Source: Hymenochaete sp. R1
Taxonomy: Eukaryota; Basidiomycota; Agaricomycetes; Hymenochaetales; Hymenochaetaceae
Reading direction: 5' to 3'
Assembly: GCA_019400425.1 (NCBI GenBank)
Contig: JAFREE010000104.1
Coordinates: 22,599 to 86,598 of the forward strand
DNA: 64,000 bases
Of this stretch, positions 1 to 11,771 are shown piece by piece; the first letter of the stretch is position 1; each line of letters begins with the position of its first letter. Below the pieces are notes generated by a model. That model searched no databases. It saw nothing but the letters and a program-made list of their open reading frames with translations, and was not told the DNA's origin. Position numbers and translations under genes: made by a program.

Positions 1-1
1 A

Positions 2-85
2 GCCGCAAACCCAGGCCCTCCGCCAGGGATGAATCCTCAACGCGCGTCCATGATCCAGAACCCTTCATGGGGAAGTTGGAATTAG
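2..85 (+). CDS. C-terminal end of an unidentified gene (partial)
   Basis: An open frame runs from the window edge to a TAG at 83-85. It encodes about 27 residues rich in Pro, Gln and Asn and ends in Trp-Gly-Ser-Trp-Asn. The composition is like a low-complexity C-terminus of a fungal protein rather than random sequence, but the stretch is too short to identify. The following 300 bp hold no other convincing frame, which fits a 3' UTR. It could also be noncoding. Confidence 0.3.
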   Translation, partial: AANPGPPPGMNPQRASMIQNPSWGSWN

Positions 86-396
86 TTTTGGGTCCCATCC
101 TTTGTTACGCTGTCGCATTTGCTCTTTTCCTTTTACCATCAAAACATACATGCACCTCACGGCATTTTAGAGTAATTTTTCTGTAACTCCACCTTCTAGC
201 GTTCTTATAGGTTGTTTAGCTCTAATGTTTTATTCCCTTGTTCTTCGGAGTGTATGCCTTATAATTTATAAATCTTTTGAATTCTCGCAGATCTTAGGTA
301 ACGCGTGCAATGCCATGAAACAGCTTTACCTTAATGCATACCTACGAGTAGATCAGCTTCACGAGTCATACGTAGGGAATTCAGGTGCATCAGAGC

Positions 397-1364
397 TTAC
401 ATTTTTACTGGATACAAGCCCGCTGGGAAACCTCTCTGTACTTCCTCTCTGACTAAGCGCAACCCTGCGTTTGAGAAGGCATTCTTCCAAGCCGTATCGC
501 TCCTACAATTGATAGGGATTGGGATGATGCCATTCAATATAAAAATATGTTCATCTAACCTTGTTAGGCTGCTATCGCTTTCATCGAAATCAACTCTAGG
601 AACGCCTGGTTCCAACTCTTTACAAACATTCTCTTTTACGACGATCAAGCCGTCCATCTCCCCCTTGCCCTCTGATAAAGTCCGTAATGATTCTTTTGAC
701 CGCTTTAAAAAGGCGATAAGGTCTTCATCTGACATGTGCCCCAAGCACCACTGACACCAAATAACGTCAAACCCAACTTCAACCTCACCCGGTGGCGGCG
801 AATACCCAAGTCGTTGTACAACCGTCAATTTTTCACTTGACTCCGTTTTAACTCGCGGATCGAAGGCCTGAAGCGTCCCTAATACCGCAACCACGCTCGT
901 GTTCGTGCCCTTGACAGTTTTCCATTCCAACGCATAGTCCTTTTTGTACGCGGCATTGTCAGACTCCCCAGACAACTTGTTAAGTGCTTCTTGCACGAAA
1001 TGCTCCGCGGGTTCGAGTAGAACAACATCGTCGATAAGGTGCAGGAGCACTGTGGATGTGACGCGACCGATGCCTGCACCGACGTCCAGTGCACGAGTTG
1101 GGCGCGTTAGATTTCGCGGTTCTAAGGGACGGATAGCGGAGGGTACTTTGCATAGCTCCGGAAGTAGACTCATCAAAAATTGTCGAGATGTGAGGGCGTC
1201 GACTCTGGGTAGTGACTGTTTATGTTCAGCAAATGTAACCCGCTCTAACATTAGTAGTCACTTACACCTCTATGATACCCGCCCAGAACAGTGCCAAGGC
1301 TGGCCTTCTTCGATGTCCAATAATTGATGCCGGCTTGTATATCGGGCGCTTGAAAATCAGCCAT
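397..1364 (-). CDS. NTM1: Alpha-N-methyltransferase NTM1 (protein N-terminal Xaa-Pro-Lys methylase)
   Basis: Two exons (1266-1364 and 397-1215, 50-nt intron) give about 305 aa. This family methylates the alpha-amino group of proteins starting Xaa-Pro-Lys, such as ribosomal proteins, using S-adenosylmethionine. Exon 1 carries the family start with Tyr-Trp followed by a Leu-Gly-Gly-Tyr motif. Exon 2 carries the SAM loop DVGAGIGRVT, the acidic end of strand 2 (VLLEPAE), and the signature block DVIWCQWCLGHM followed by the IVVKENV strand. The protein is longer than human NTMT1 because of an insert of about 40 residues before the DVIW strand. The start at 1364 is needed to include the YW...GGY region. 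The gene is divergent from CSM3, with 222 bp between the start codons. Confidence 0.88.
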
Positions 1365-1514
1365 AATCGTTGAGCTGGTATTTTTATGTGCCTCCTAGCT
1401 TGCCTTGATGATATCTGAGTCGTAGGAAGTAGGAGTAGAACAGGAAGATAGTTTCGGCTTTTTCGGTAAGACGCGATCTAATAATCTTGTGACGAGACGC
1501 GATTTGATCTGGAG

Positions 1515-1520
1515 ACGCGT
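1515..1520. promoter_or_regulatory. MluI cell-cycle box (ACGCGT) upstream of CSM3
   Basis: ACGCGT lies 67 bp before the CSM3 start codon, between NTM1 and CSM3, with two near-matches (GACGCGAT) within 50 bp. MBF-type G1/S factors bind ACGCGT upstream of replication genes in yeasts. Use of this site here is an inference. Confidence 0.4.
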
Positions 1521-1586
1521 GCCAGTCACGGAGCACGAACTTCTGAATTGACTTTCTCGTTCCTACCACCAACTCCTCCATTCATA

Positions 1587-3090
1587 ATGTCTGTATCTTT
1601 AGACGATATTTGGTCAGAGCCTCTCGAGCAATCGCCATCTAGGACAGCGAAACTCGTTGATAGTCGTATCCTCTCTGACGATGACGAGGAAGACAATGTA
1701 TTCAGGCCCAGTAAACGTCAACGCTCTTCCCTTTTCCTTAAAGGATCAGACGACGAGGATGAACCCACGACGCCTGTGGCAAAAACTAAGAACTCACAGG
1801 CCCGACCAGATATCGACGCACTGTTTGACGACATCGATGACCCGCCCGTGAATACAGCAAAACGCTCGTCCAAACCATTCGATCTCGAGGCCATGCGCCG
1901 CGAGGCAAAGAGGAATGCCGAGAAAGAGATAGGTCCGTCATCGCCTTCTCGTTATGCCATTCAGTCCAGCTCTCCCCCAAGAGATGATCTTAGTGGCGCG
2001 TTTGGAGCGGACGCGCCCATCGGTGACAAGAAAAGACAAATACCGAAATTGGATGAAGAAAGGCTCTTGGGCAAAGATGGTTTCCCGGCTCTTATTCAAA
2101 TGTGCAAAGATTTCAAACCAAAAGGGAAGGGACATGAAGTACGTATTTTGTGATGATCTTCAGAAACTTTCCTCTCATACCGCTATTTCACTCCATCTAA
2201 GCTTTCGGACCTAAACAGGCTATTTAGTGTCTATCAATTCTGGGCCCACAAAATGTATCCGAAAACCCAATTCAATGATACCGTCAACAGAGTAGAGAAG
2301 CTATGTCATTCGAAACGAATGCATGTGAGAAAGCTTTATTTCCTCTGTGACTAGTAATTCAATATCTGACGTCTCAACTTAACGACAGTCGCATTTAAGT
2401 GGTTGGCGGGACGAAGCTCACGGCACAATCAATGGTATCAAGGTAGCAGAAGATATAGATATAAACTCTGACGACGATGACGGTAACGACGAAGAAAGCC
2501 GTCGGCGAAAGCAAGAAGAAGTCTTTGGAGCTGAAGGCCGCGGAATTTCTGCGAGTCGATTATCTCCTCGAGCCCCTTCCGAGGCACCGACACACCCTCC
2601 CAGCTCTTCTTCAGAAGGCGGAGACGTGGCTATGACTACCGAGGACGACGACCCCTTCGATGTCGACGCTCTTCTTGCCATGGAGGAAGAAATGAACCGA
2701 GAGAGAAGTGCATCGCCTTCTAAGATCAAGAGCGGACCCGCGAAAGGCAATACCACCATCTCATTTGCTGAGGATGAGGATGCGATTTGGGCAGAAATGC
2801 ATGGCGTAGAGGACTTTGAAGACAACGCGCTAGTAAATAAAGGGACAACCGAACAAGTCGTATCACCAGACCCAGTTGCAATTGCTAGAAGCTCTCCTTC
2901 CAATAGAGATCAGGACAGCGCCGGAGGTGGGAACGCCGATGCGGAGGATATGTGGGATATAATCGACGAATTCGAGAGGGAGCAGCGTAAGCAATCCGAT
3001 CCATCGGGAGGTGAAAACTCAGTTAAAGGGCTGACTTCGGCGAAAACATTTTGTTCGAATGATACGGATTGGGACGATATGTACGTTTGA
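1587..3090 (+). CDS. CSM3: Csm3/Swi3 subunit of the replication fork protection complex (TIPIN homologue)
   Basis: Exons 1587-2138, 2202-2324 and 2389-3090 give 458 aa. Csm3 pairs with Tof1 on the moving replisome, steadies stalled forks and helps the S-phase checkpoint and sister cohesion. The Swi3 domain (about residues 155-225) starts at the conserved LDEERLLGKDGFPAL segment and continues across two introns through DLNRLFSVYQFWAHKMYP, ending in EKLCHSKRMH. Both sides of this domain are acidic and serine-rich. The extreme C-terminus reads DTDWDDMYV, a tail typical of fungal Csm3. The gene is longer than the yeast one because of the low-complexity regions. All three exons join in frame at phase 0. 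Confidence 0.9.
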
Positions 3091-3697
3091 TTACTAGTCA
3101 TATTGATGTATGATTATGGTTGGTTTTTCGAGGTATCGGCCCGGCTGGATGCCGCAATCAAACCTCGTTCACTTCAGCGTTTACCTCGTTGGCCACAGTA
3201 TACACAACTCCAGTCGTTCGACAGGTTACTTATTTTACCTTGGTGAGCATTCCGCTTGATCCGAGCGTCTGTTGGTGGTAGTGCTCTTTTTGCTTCGAGT
3301 ATCCGGAGTGATCTGGAAATGAAATCGAAATTCAAATCTCTTTGGCCGAGCTCTGAGCTGTGCAAATGGAACTCTCTCACGAAAGCTACTGACGGTAACA
3401 ATTCAAAACGTCCATGTGCGGACGAGCTGCGGCTTTGTGCCCCGCTCCGTTGTGTAATCTTAGCGTCAGTCTGTCCCGCTCATTCATCACCTTGATGGGT
3501 GCCATATCCAATCAGATCCATGCTCTCCGCTTCTAAGCTAAAATCTTGAGTTCTAATTTATTCCCGCGAGACGGACCCTGACGGACATAAAACGCTCGGG
3601 CAAAGGTCTGCATCTCATCTTCGCATTTCCATAATTTGATCCCCCGCTCGGAGCGTAGAACTCGCTCTCTCTACTGGAAGGCGTTAAATCCGTTTAC
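3091..3697. other. Intergenic region between CSM3 and the first DUF6533 gene
   Basis: No frame here has codon use, splice signals or motifs that I can support. A 75-codon minus-strand frame (3174-3401) shows no family features. The stretch probably holds the CSM3 3' end and the promoter of the DUF6533 gene. Confidence 0.5.
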
Positions 3698-5534
3698 ATG
3701 TCCTCCGACCTCGAGGCTTTCCATTTCGTGTAAGTTCCCATGTCTACGATCAATCATCGCTATAAGCACTCACGCATCTGCCATATAGCTTGGTGGGAAA
3801 GCAGTATGCACTCGCAAGCTTCAGTGAGCACTTTACGGTCCCTGTTCTTCTTTCAAGTAACTCAAGAAGGCGGACATTCTAAAGCTTTGCTCGTATATGA
3901 AATTTTGATCACTTTTGGGAGAGAAGTTGAGGCAATATGGAGGCGCAAGCTCGGTCCTATCACTATATTGTACTTTTTTGTGAGTTTTCCCGCTTGCATT
4001 CCATGGATCGCAACTCACATTGTTCCAAATTAGAATCGCTACCCTGTGCTTATATCATCCATATCGTCTATGGTTTGTGAGTCGAATGATGGTAGCTCGT
4101 ATTATAAGTGCAATTATTGAGCATGATATTCTCCAGTCTTGTTTGCACCATCGTCAACTGAAGTAGGTACCATTGCATATCTTTTATTAGCATAATCTTA
4201 CTTATATCATTTACTCTTACAGCAGTAAGTGAAGTCTTGTTTTTCAGATTTTTAAGTCGTTGAACCAAGAAGATGCAATATCTACGTCAAGTGGCCTGGG
4301 ATTCTACAGATCGTTTTCAACGTAACTGCAGGAGTTACTCTGCTTCTACGAGTGTATGCGCTATACGAACGTTCCAAAGTACGCCAAACTCTCCTCAATT
4401 TTGGCGTCCTAACTCATTGATGCGTCCAGCTTGTGCTCGCTCTTTTGGCTCCGCTTGTTATAGCTGAAGTGGTGATTGAAAGTGTAAGTATACCTCTGTT
4501 TACACATACCGGCGACTCATTATTCTTTTATCTAGTGGGCCGTAGCGGAAGGTGGCCCTGCCCCTTTTCCTCCTGGTGAGGGCGTCATGTCTCTAACGAT
4601 GTCATTTCCGTTTCTCAAACAACATTCATGCAGGTGTCGTAGGGTGTATTCTTACTGGGAAGGAAGGCTCGTGAGTCGCATCGATATCAGCTTGCCCACA
4701 CAAATTAAACACCTTTGTAGTGGCAATCGCATGTCAATTCCTTATTCATTTGGTAACTTGCTGACCTTCGCGAAGGGTTCGCCGTCTTCTGGATCGGACA
4801 ACTGATTTACCCGACTATCGTGTTTATTTTGACCACGTGGAGAGTACTACGACTAAATTCCTCGGGCACTCTTAAAAACGGCATACTAAGAACGATGTTT
4901 AGAGATGGTGAGCGCTTTGCTATGAATTCGCGTATGGGAACTTTTCCTGAAATCATGTTGCAGGTGCTATATACTTCCTGTAATTTCCCTTTTGCCGAGC
5001 GACTTGAGTTCTGTGTTTAACCTTATGCTGGTAGCGTCATCAACGTCGCAAATGTCGCAAATGTCTTGATGTACATCGTAAGCTTTTAACTCTATCATAG
5101 GGTTTGTCACTATGCTGATCACCGTCTCAATAGCTTGCTCCGGTATGATTGTCTACTTCGAATGCACGTTTAGTGCGACTCTGAATAGTTTGTGCAACGA
5201 ACTCCAGACAGAGCTCAAGTTCATCAATGCCCCCTTCACCAACTACATAACCAGTTCAATGATTTGCCGCCTCATGCTCAACCTCCGTCGAAAAGCGAGC
5301 CCTCCAACCCGTTCTATCATCTCCGCTCCGAAACTGGTTATTGCCACCGATCGAGGACGCGACTACATCGACGAGTTTGGTGATTCTTTGGATTTGGATA
5401 GCTTTGACAAACAGGACAGGCGAGAAAGGGCACGGTTGTCGAGGGCGACAGCTGGTGATTCAGATTGGAACCCACCTCGATTCAGCGAAGAGGATTATGA
5501 GATGAAGTCTTTCATCTCGTCTCCCTTGCCTTGA
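3698..5534 (+). CDS. DUF6533-family multi-span membrane protein, copy 1
   Basis: I place 15 exons: 3698-3729, 3789-3823, 3885-3979, 4034-4076, 4137-4166, 4257-4378, 4430-4483, 4536-4575, 4634-4670, 4721-4728, 4776-4907, 4964-4979, 5035-5077, 5134-5142 and 5208-5534, giving about 340 aa. The DUF6533 core is LVYEILITFGREVEAIW followed by a TM segment and NRYPVL. Further TM stretches follow in exons 6, 7, 11, 13 and 15. The C-terminal 100 residues are soluble and charged. The family is common in Agaricomycetes and its function is unknown; a receptor-like role has been suggested only from topology. The splice model is strongly supported by the inverted paralogue at 24557-26394, which keeps every exon boundary except the ends flanking the intron between exons 5 and 6. 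One 8-nt exon precedes a GC-AG intron in both copies. Confidence 0.75.
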
Positions 5535-5966
5535 CCTATATCCTCATAAAGCAAAAGACATTTCTCTTAGACATTGTCACATGTAATTCTTGATATCATT
5601 CGTTGCCACAATCGCATTGTCTTTGTCAATTGCAGACTCGCGAGTAGAAAAATGGACAGAATAAGGTATACTTAAAGGAAGGATATTGTTCCCGCGCTCC
5701 ATATCGCAACATATTATCTCGAGGAGCGAGTATATAAAGCACATGTGAATTATCATGAATTATAGATACATTGCTAGTCCATTCGAAATATGAAGGCAGA
5801 CTGTGTGACTTGGAGTTCCTTTGGAACGCATTTTATATCACTAGCTGTCGGGGGAATTATTATAATATATTAGTCGCCATGGCTCTGCGCATGCTCCCAT
5901 GCAATCTAACAATCCACCCCTCACCCCCCAAACTTCAATTTACAATCGCCCCCTTCACAGAATACC
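5535..5966. other. Intergenic region between convergent genes
   Basis: A+T-rich 3' flank shared by the DUF6533 gene and the convergent gene ending at 5967. No coding frame, RNA gene or repeat was recognised. Confidence 0.5.
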
Positions 5967-7944
5967 CTATAACGAGTGATGCATAGGTGTCCCATGGAAA
6001 CTCCCCGTATCCATATAAGGACTTTGCGACACCATCGGAACAGGCATAGCCATCGTCATAGGCATAACGACAGGCGTAGGTATACTAGCCATAGGCGTAG
6101 GAAACCCTTCCACCTGCGTCTCCCCAACATAAGCAAACCTTGGTCCAGGTGAGCGTGAACGACGCGAGGAAGCATCGGACGGGACACGGCGAGGCGTCAT
6201 TTGTCCTCCGAGACTCATTCCTAGGGCATTGCTGGAGCTCACTCCGGAGTGCATCGAGCCCACGCTTGGCCGAGGGCGAAGTGATATGGAGGGAGCGGGG
6301 GATCCTGAACTGGAGCCGCAGGATTTGCAGCTGGGGACCGGCGTGCGTGTCAGAGGGGCGTACATATATCCCAAAGGTCGTTCGCTCGAGCGGGATGGGG
6401 CTCGTGAGCTAGCGCGGGAACTCGCTCTGGATACTGGACGGGGTGAAATGGGAGGTGGGACTGGGAGCCGGAGGGTTGATGTCGAAGCGGGACTTCCGGT
6501 CTGGCTCTGTGCTCGGGACTGAGGTGGAGAAAGGGCATAGATGTTGATTGGAGGGTGTGGTGCGGATGGTTGAGATTCGTGATGAGGTGGTGGGCCAGTC
6601 ACTTTAGTACTCGGGATACGAATAAGGGTGGGTTCCGAGGGCATCCCATACGGGTGATTCGATGTGCGAGAGGGTGTGCGTGAAAGCCCACCTTCGCTCG
6701 TGTGTTGCCTCAGGTCGAGTGCGAGCATATTCTGGTTTGGAGAAAGTCGTGGGTTGGAGCTTGCTCCCCTAGGACTCGGAATGCGCGTCAAAAGCGGCTC
6801 AGAAGGGTCCGCGTATGGATAGTAGGCGTTACGACGTGAAGGAGAACGGGATACACTTGAGAGATGGGGCTGAGGTAAAGCGTGCGACTGTTGTGGAGAT
6901 CCATTCGGAGAACGAGGAATGACATGCATTTCGTCTTGATTCCTCGGGGGCTCGGAGAAGCGGCTGAGGAGGTTCGTGTCCGGGACAACCGGTGTGCATA
7001 GCGACTCGCCAGGGATCAGTGGCTCATCCACTTCCGTAGTCTCCAGTCCATGCCTTTCCCATTCATCTCGACTCCTGGAAGCAGAAGGAAGGTACCACGT
7101 CTCGCCATGTAATGTCTCCATTTCGAGCCTTTCCATCTCAGTCAGCTTCCGGTTTTCATCGAAGGACTTTGACGGTTTGAGGATACTGGCAAGTTGAAAT
7201 TCCCCCTTTGCTGCAGCATCTGCCTCGTCATCAACATACCCAGAACGTCTGGACTTGGATCTGGGCCGATATTTGAGGCGAAAGAGAGGGGAGGGAAGAC
7301 GTCCTGCTTCCCTCATGGCTCGGATGCGTCGAATATTGAGCGGAACATTCAAAGCGCGGAGCAAATGCAAGGATTTCTCCTATCCCGCTGTTAGATCACA
7401 CCACGTTCGTAATAGCCAACACGAGGATGTATCCACTCACTTTTTCGAGGAAATCAATCTCCTCTGGCGTGATCTCAAGCATCTCGTACTCAGGCTCAGG
7501 CGACCTGATGTTCTCCTTTTCGTCCCCCAGCTCCCCTTTCCCTGACTCTCTGTTCCACATCTTCTCCGGTCTGGCCGACGAGCTTCGATCCAAGTTCTGT
7601 ACCACCACAGGCATCCTTCCGTAAACCTCATTGATGTGCACATTGCTATCGTTCAGCGATATGGCCGTCATAGAACTTGCAGGGGTCATCATAGGAGTCT
7701 CCAATGTGTAAGTCTCGATCGTATAGTTCTCCATGACGGGTAAGGGCGTTGGAGGCATCGGGATCTGTATCGGTGTATGCAGTTCCAAAGCATTCTGGGG
7801 CAGAGCGAGGGGAGTCCCAGCTGGTGTATGAGATGGAGTCGCCTGGAGGAACGGTGAGCTGATAAAGTGGCCGCCATTGCCATCTGTGGGAACCGGGCTC
7901 ATGTGCGGCGGTGGAGTCGGCTCGAGGTTCGGTTCGATAGGCAT
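5967..7944 (-). CDS. Unrecognised Pro/Ser/Arg-rich protein
   Basis: Two exons (7441-7944 and 5967-7379) with a 61-nt intron give about 638 aa. I do not recognise a family. The first 110 residues are rich in Pro and Thr. An acidic stretch around residues 145-165 ends in PEEIDFLEK, just before the intron. After the intron a basic segment (about residues 170-205, with RRIRAMREAGRLPSP and RPRSKSRRSGY) is the best candidate for a structured or nucleic-acid-binding piece. The rest is disordered Ser/Pro/Arg repeats, including runs like SRASSRASSRAPSRSS, and ends in Met/Pro-rich sequence. The start at 7944 is the first in-frame ATG after a likely 5' UTR; an ATG at 8124 would add 60 residues. The composition suggests a regulatory or scaffold protein, but this is only inference. 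Confidence 0.65.
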
Positions 7945-8791
7945 ACTTAAGAAAGCGACGCGAAGTTTCGCTGGCTGGTGCTCTTCTTGCAGAGGGGCGG
8001 AAGCGCAAGGTTGTGAATGGGAGTAAAAGTGAAGGTGCGTTGGATGACTGAGAGAGAGAGAACGGAGATAGTTTTCTTTTTTTCTCTTTACCTGAGCTAT
8101 GTCAGTGGTGGCCGCCTTTCTCAAGCGGATAGACGTAAGGCTGCTTGGGAGGGTGTACTATGCAACGTGTTGTACACGAGGCTTGCACAGGATGCCGATT
8201 CATCGAAGATACTGACGGCATTGACGCATGGACACCATGCCTTTGTTGCGTTCATACATGCTCTTTCATAGCCATTGAGAATCTGTCTTGATAATGTAAT
8301 GTATGAACGCAAATACTAGCTGATGCTAAAATGCTGGGCAGAACTTATAACTGCGGGAAAAGGAATATCAAAATGAAAAGACGCGTTAGCACTAGTGTAT
8401 TGATTTTTAAAATCATAATATGAACGAAGGCCATACCTTTGAGAGTTTCTATAACACTTGCACTTTGGTGGAGGATACAAGCTCCTTAGATCTTGTGATA
8501 CAACTTGTGCTCTGTAAATTGATTGCGTTTACAGAAGAACGTTCTTCTCGTATGAACTACACTTTTGAAAGTGGAAAGGGTTACAGAGAAGCAGCACAAA
8601 GGGTCTACTCGACTATATAGAAAGTCGGTTGTAGAAGATACCACGAAATGGAGTTTGAGCGGCATGTCGGATTTATGATCTTTGAAGCGGGACAAGTATC
8701 GATTCAGAGGTCAAGGGCATCTCTCACATAAAGCAAGCAAACAGAGTCTGATGATTTTGATTTGAATTGGAAGGATGCCCGTCGACGTTGA
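7945..8791. other. Intergenic region upstream of the Pro/Ser-rich gene
   Basis: It contains a short AG/GA-rich run near 8050-8070 and T-rich stretches near 8075-8090, with no frame I can support. It presumably holds the promoter of the gene starting at 7944. Confidence 0.4.
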
Positions 8792-9102
8792 TCAATGCGG
8801 GGCAAGCCGTGAAAAGGAGACCCGGCGGGACACGGCACCTGAAAACCACCCCCACGATCGGTCAAGCCCGACGATTCCTGAAGGCTCTCGACATAAACGA
8901 ACGGGATATGTCTTGTATCCCCGCGTAAGCACCGCGGCCAATCCGAGAGTTCCACAGAGGATGCTGCATAGAAATAGCCACTTATCGGCATGGCTCGGGT
9001 CTACGTATGCAGATTCTTCATCGTCTTTGAGCATAGCAAATCAAGAGCTACCAGGCAATTGTATGCACCCAAAATGCGTATTGTCGCCTGATCTGAAGTC
9101 AT
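8792..9102 (-). CDS. Possible small single-pass membrane protein
   Basis: A two-exon reading (9069-9102, then 8792-9024, 44-nt intron with a GTGCAT donor) gives about 88 aa. The N-terminus is acidic (DDEESAYVDPSHADKW) and leads into a hydrophobic segment (WLFLCSILCGTLGLAAVL) followed by a basic tail. The layout resembles small inner-membrane or ER proteins, but I recognise no family. An alternative splice gives a different 95-codon tail down to 8704. It may be noncoding; only transcript data would settle it. Confidence 0.3.
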
Positions 9103-9653
9103 TGTAATAATGTAAAAGAACTGGAAAGTGCTTGAAGGAGTGGAAGATGATGGTCAAGAAACAAGAAACGGCCTAAGTGATTCGCCCGGCCCGGGAACAG
9201 GAACGAAAGGTTTTCATTCCGGTCGTTCCCGATGACCTGTTCTCTTGGACCAACGGACGCAGCGCCCGGAATCGTTTCTTGCGTCTTGACCGCCATCTTG
9301 ATCTTCCCATCGCCCAAACATCGTCTGATTGTTCAACAGCATCTCAATAGCATGATCTTGAGCATTCAAACGGTGCAGAATGGGCTACAATGCCTTCGTG
9401 ATTGCAGCCAGCGACGACTGTGAAGAGTCTGGATATGCCCGAGCCGTGCCGAAAGCTGACTATCATCTGCGAGTACCGAGGTTCGGACTGATACCGGAGC
9501 TTTGGACTCTGGTACTTGTATTTAAGCACCGTCTGGCTTCATCCTCGGCCTCCCTTCGATCCTTCTTTCTCCCCACACTCTTTGCTCTTTGCTCGTGGGC
9601 GTGCGACTCGAAGTCTTCGTTCTTGTCTCTTTTCTTTTCTTCACTCCTCCACC
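9103..9653. other. Promoter region of the CoA-transferase gene
   Basis: No supported coding frame. The last 100 bp are CT-rich with TCTTTTCTTTTCTTC just before the start codon, as is common for highly expressed basidiomycete genes. A 95-codon frame at 9380-9667 overlaps the start and looks spurious. Confidence 0.5.
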
Positions 9654-11771
9654 ATGCTCGCCGCTAGACTCGCCTTCCGTCAACGCCCCGTACGGCGGTT
9701 CACTAATCCTCACGTCTTACGTCTGTCACCGGTAGCCGTAACATTCCGTGGCATCTCGTCTATTCCAGTACCCAAGAAATCTAAAGTATGGAGTTCCATA
9801 GACGAGGCTGTAAAAGATGTCAAGTCCGGCGATACCATCCTCTGTGGAGGTAAGCACATTCTTTTTATTCATAAACACTCCCGCTCATTATCTAACACGT
9901 TGACTTCAGGCTTCGGTCTCTGTGGGACTCCAGGTAAGTTCTACGCCGTCACTTACATACCACCAGACTACTAACGGAGTGTCATAGATACCCTGATCCA
10001 TGCTTTATCAAAACGTCCCGAAGTTAAGAATATCACTGCAGTCTCCAACAATGCCGGTGTAGGCGAAAAAGGTCTAGGTGGGGAATGTTTCTACGGACTA
10101 TGAAAAGCCGATCACTCATCATCTCTCGTAGGCCTATTGGTACACACGGGCCAAATATCCAAAATGATGTTGTCATACCTTGGAGGGTGGGTGGTCATGC
10201 TTCATACATCTCGTACATAAATTAATGATCCCGCATTCATTAGAAACAAACATTTTGAGAAACTTTATCTCACGGGAAAGATCGGACTTGAACTCGTACC
10301 CCAAGGAACGCTTGTCGAACGGTTGCGAGCGCATGCAGCTGGTATTCCCGCATTCTTTACGCCGACTGGCTCGTCTACTGCTGTCGAGCAAGGAGCCATT
10401 CCTGTCCGATATAATGACGGTGGGGTTGAAAATGGCATTTTGGAACCAGGCCACGCCAAAGAAGTTCGAGAGTTCAATGGGAAGCGGTATGTGATGGAGC
10501 CTGCGCTCGCGGGAGACGTTGCATTTGTAAGAGCATGGAAAGCGGACGAAGCGGGGAACACTATCTTTAGGTCCGTTTCTCCGAAACTTTCTTTGCCCAA
10601 ATTGATCTGAGATCTGACGTGGATTTCAGGTACACTCAAAACAACTACAACGGTGTTGCTGGGCGGAATGCCGCGCTTACGATTGTCGAGGTTTGTTTCC
10701 AGTGACTGAATAAATTTATTAATATTGATTGCTGACTGGACTTGCATATAGGCAGAAGAGATTGTACCTGTCGGTTCGCTCGACCCGAATTCTATCCATC
10801 TTCCAGGCATCTACGTCAACCGTGTTGTGAAGGCTACTCATCCCAAAGAAATTGAGATCCTCGCACTCGCGAAAAGTGATGACACCCCACCGCCCTCGCC
10901 TGGTGATGAAAAGAAGGCAAAGGCTCGTGAAGTGCGCGAACGAATCGCAAAGCGCGCCGCGAAAGAGATCAAGGACGGCTTCTACGTGAATCTGGGTGTG
11001 GGGATGCCGACAGTCGTCACGGAGTTTTTGGAGCCTGGAGTGAGCGTCTGGATCCAAAGCGAGAATGGCATTTTGGGTATGGGACCGCCGCCTACGAAAG
11101 AACAGGTAGATGCAGATATCATTAATGCTGGCAAAGAGACCTGTACTCTTCTGCCTGGCGCGGCAACCTTTGGTGAGAGTTCTCGCATCTGCAGTGAATG
11201 ATCTTACGGATTGATATTTCTCTATCCAGGGTCTGATGAGTCCTTTGCTATGATTCGAGGCGGACATATGGTATGATATACATCTTTCCCTTCCTCCTCT
11301 TTCTTTAGTGTTAACTATCTGGTTTGTGATCCTTGTTTGTAGGATGTATCAATCCTTGGCGTAAGTGATTGAGCTCCTGTTCATCAGTCTAAAGCTCATG
11401 ATTCTTCCTAGGCTCTGCAATGTTCTTCTAGAGGTGATCTCGCAAACTTCATGGTTCCTGGCAAGATGGTCAAGGGCATCGGTGGAGCTATGGACCTCGT
11501 CTCTAACCCCGACAAGACCAAAATCATGGTGGTCATGGAACACGTCGCAAAGGACGGCAGCCCGAAGCTCTTGGACGAATGCTCTCTCCCTCTCACGGGT
11601 GCCAACTGTGTGAGCATGATCGTTACGGACCTCGCGGTGTTCTCAATCGACCGGAAAGCCGGCAAGATGACATTGATCGAACTTGCGCCCGGTGTGACGT
11701 TGGAGGAGGTGAAGTCGAAGACGGCGGCCAAGTTTGCTGTGGCTGCTGATCTCCAGGAGATGAAGCAGTGA
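9654..11771 (+). CDS. SCOT: Succinyl-CoA:3-ketoacid CoA transferase, mitochondrial
   Basis: Ten exons (9654-9849, 9910-9933, 9988-10077, 10132-10186, 10244-10570, 10630-10690, 10752-11172, 11230-11270, 11343-11360, 11412-11771) give 530 aa, close to the usual length of about 520. The enzyme moves CoA from succinyl-CoA to acetoacetate, feeding ketone bodies into the TCA cycle. The first 35 residues are basic and amphipathic, a mitochondrial presequence. The alpha half contains [12 protein letters not shown] and the glycine-rich segment [11 protein letters not shown]. The beta half contains the catalytic glutamate in the motif SENGILGMG (about residue 355), then RGGHMDVSILGALQ and [15 protein letters not shown]. 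The linker between halves (about residues 280-310) is charged. Every exon join keeps frame. Confidence 0.95.

Noticed and set aside
9380..9667. ORF with PKADYHLRVPR resembling aprataxin PKADYHLLMIPR
   Set aside because: The match is a few residues only, and the frame overlaps the CoA-transferase promoter and start with no further HIT sequence.
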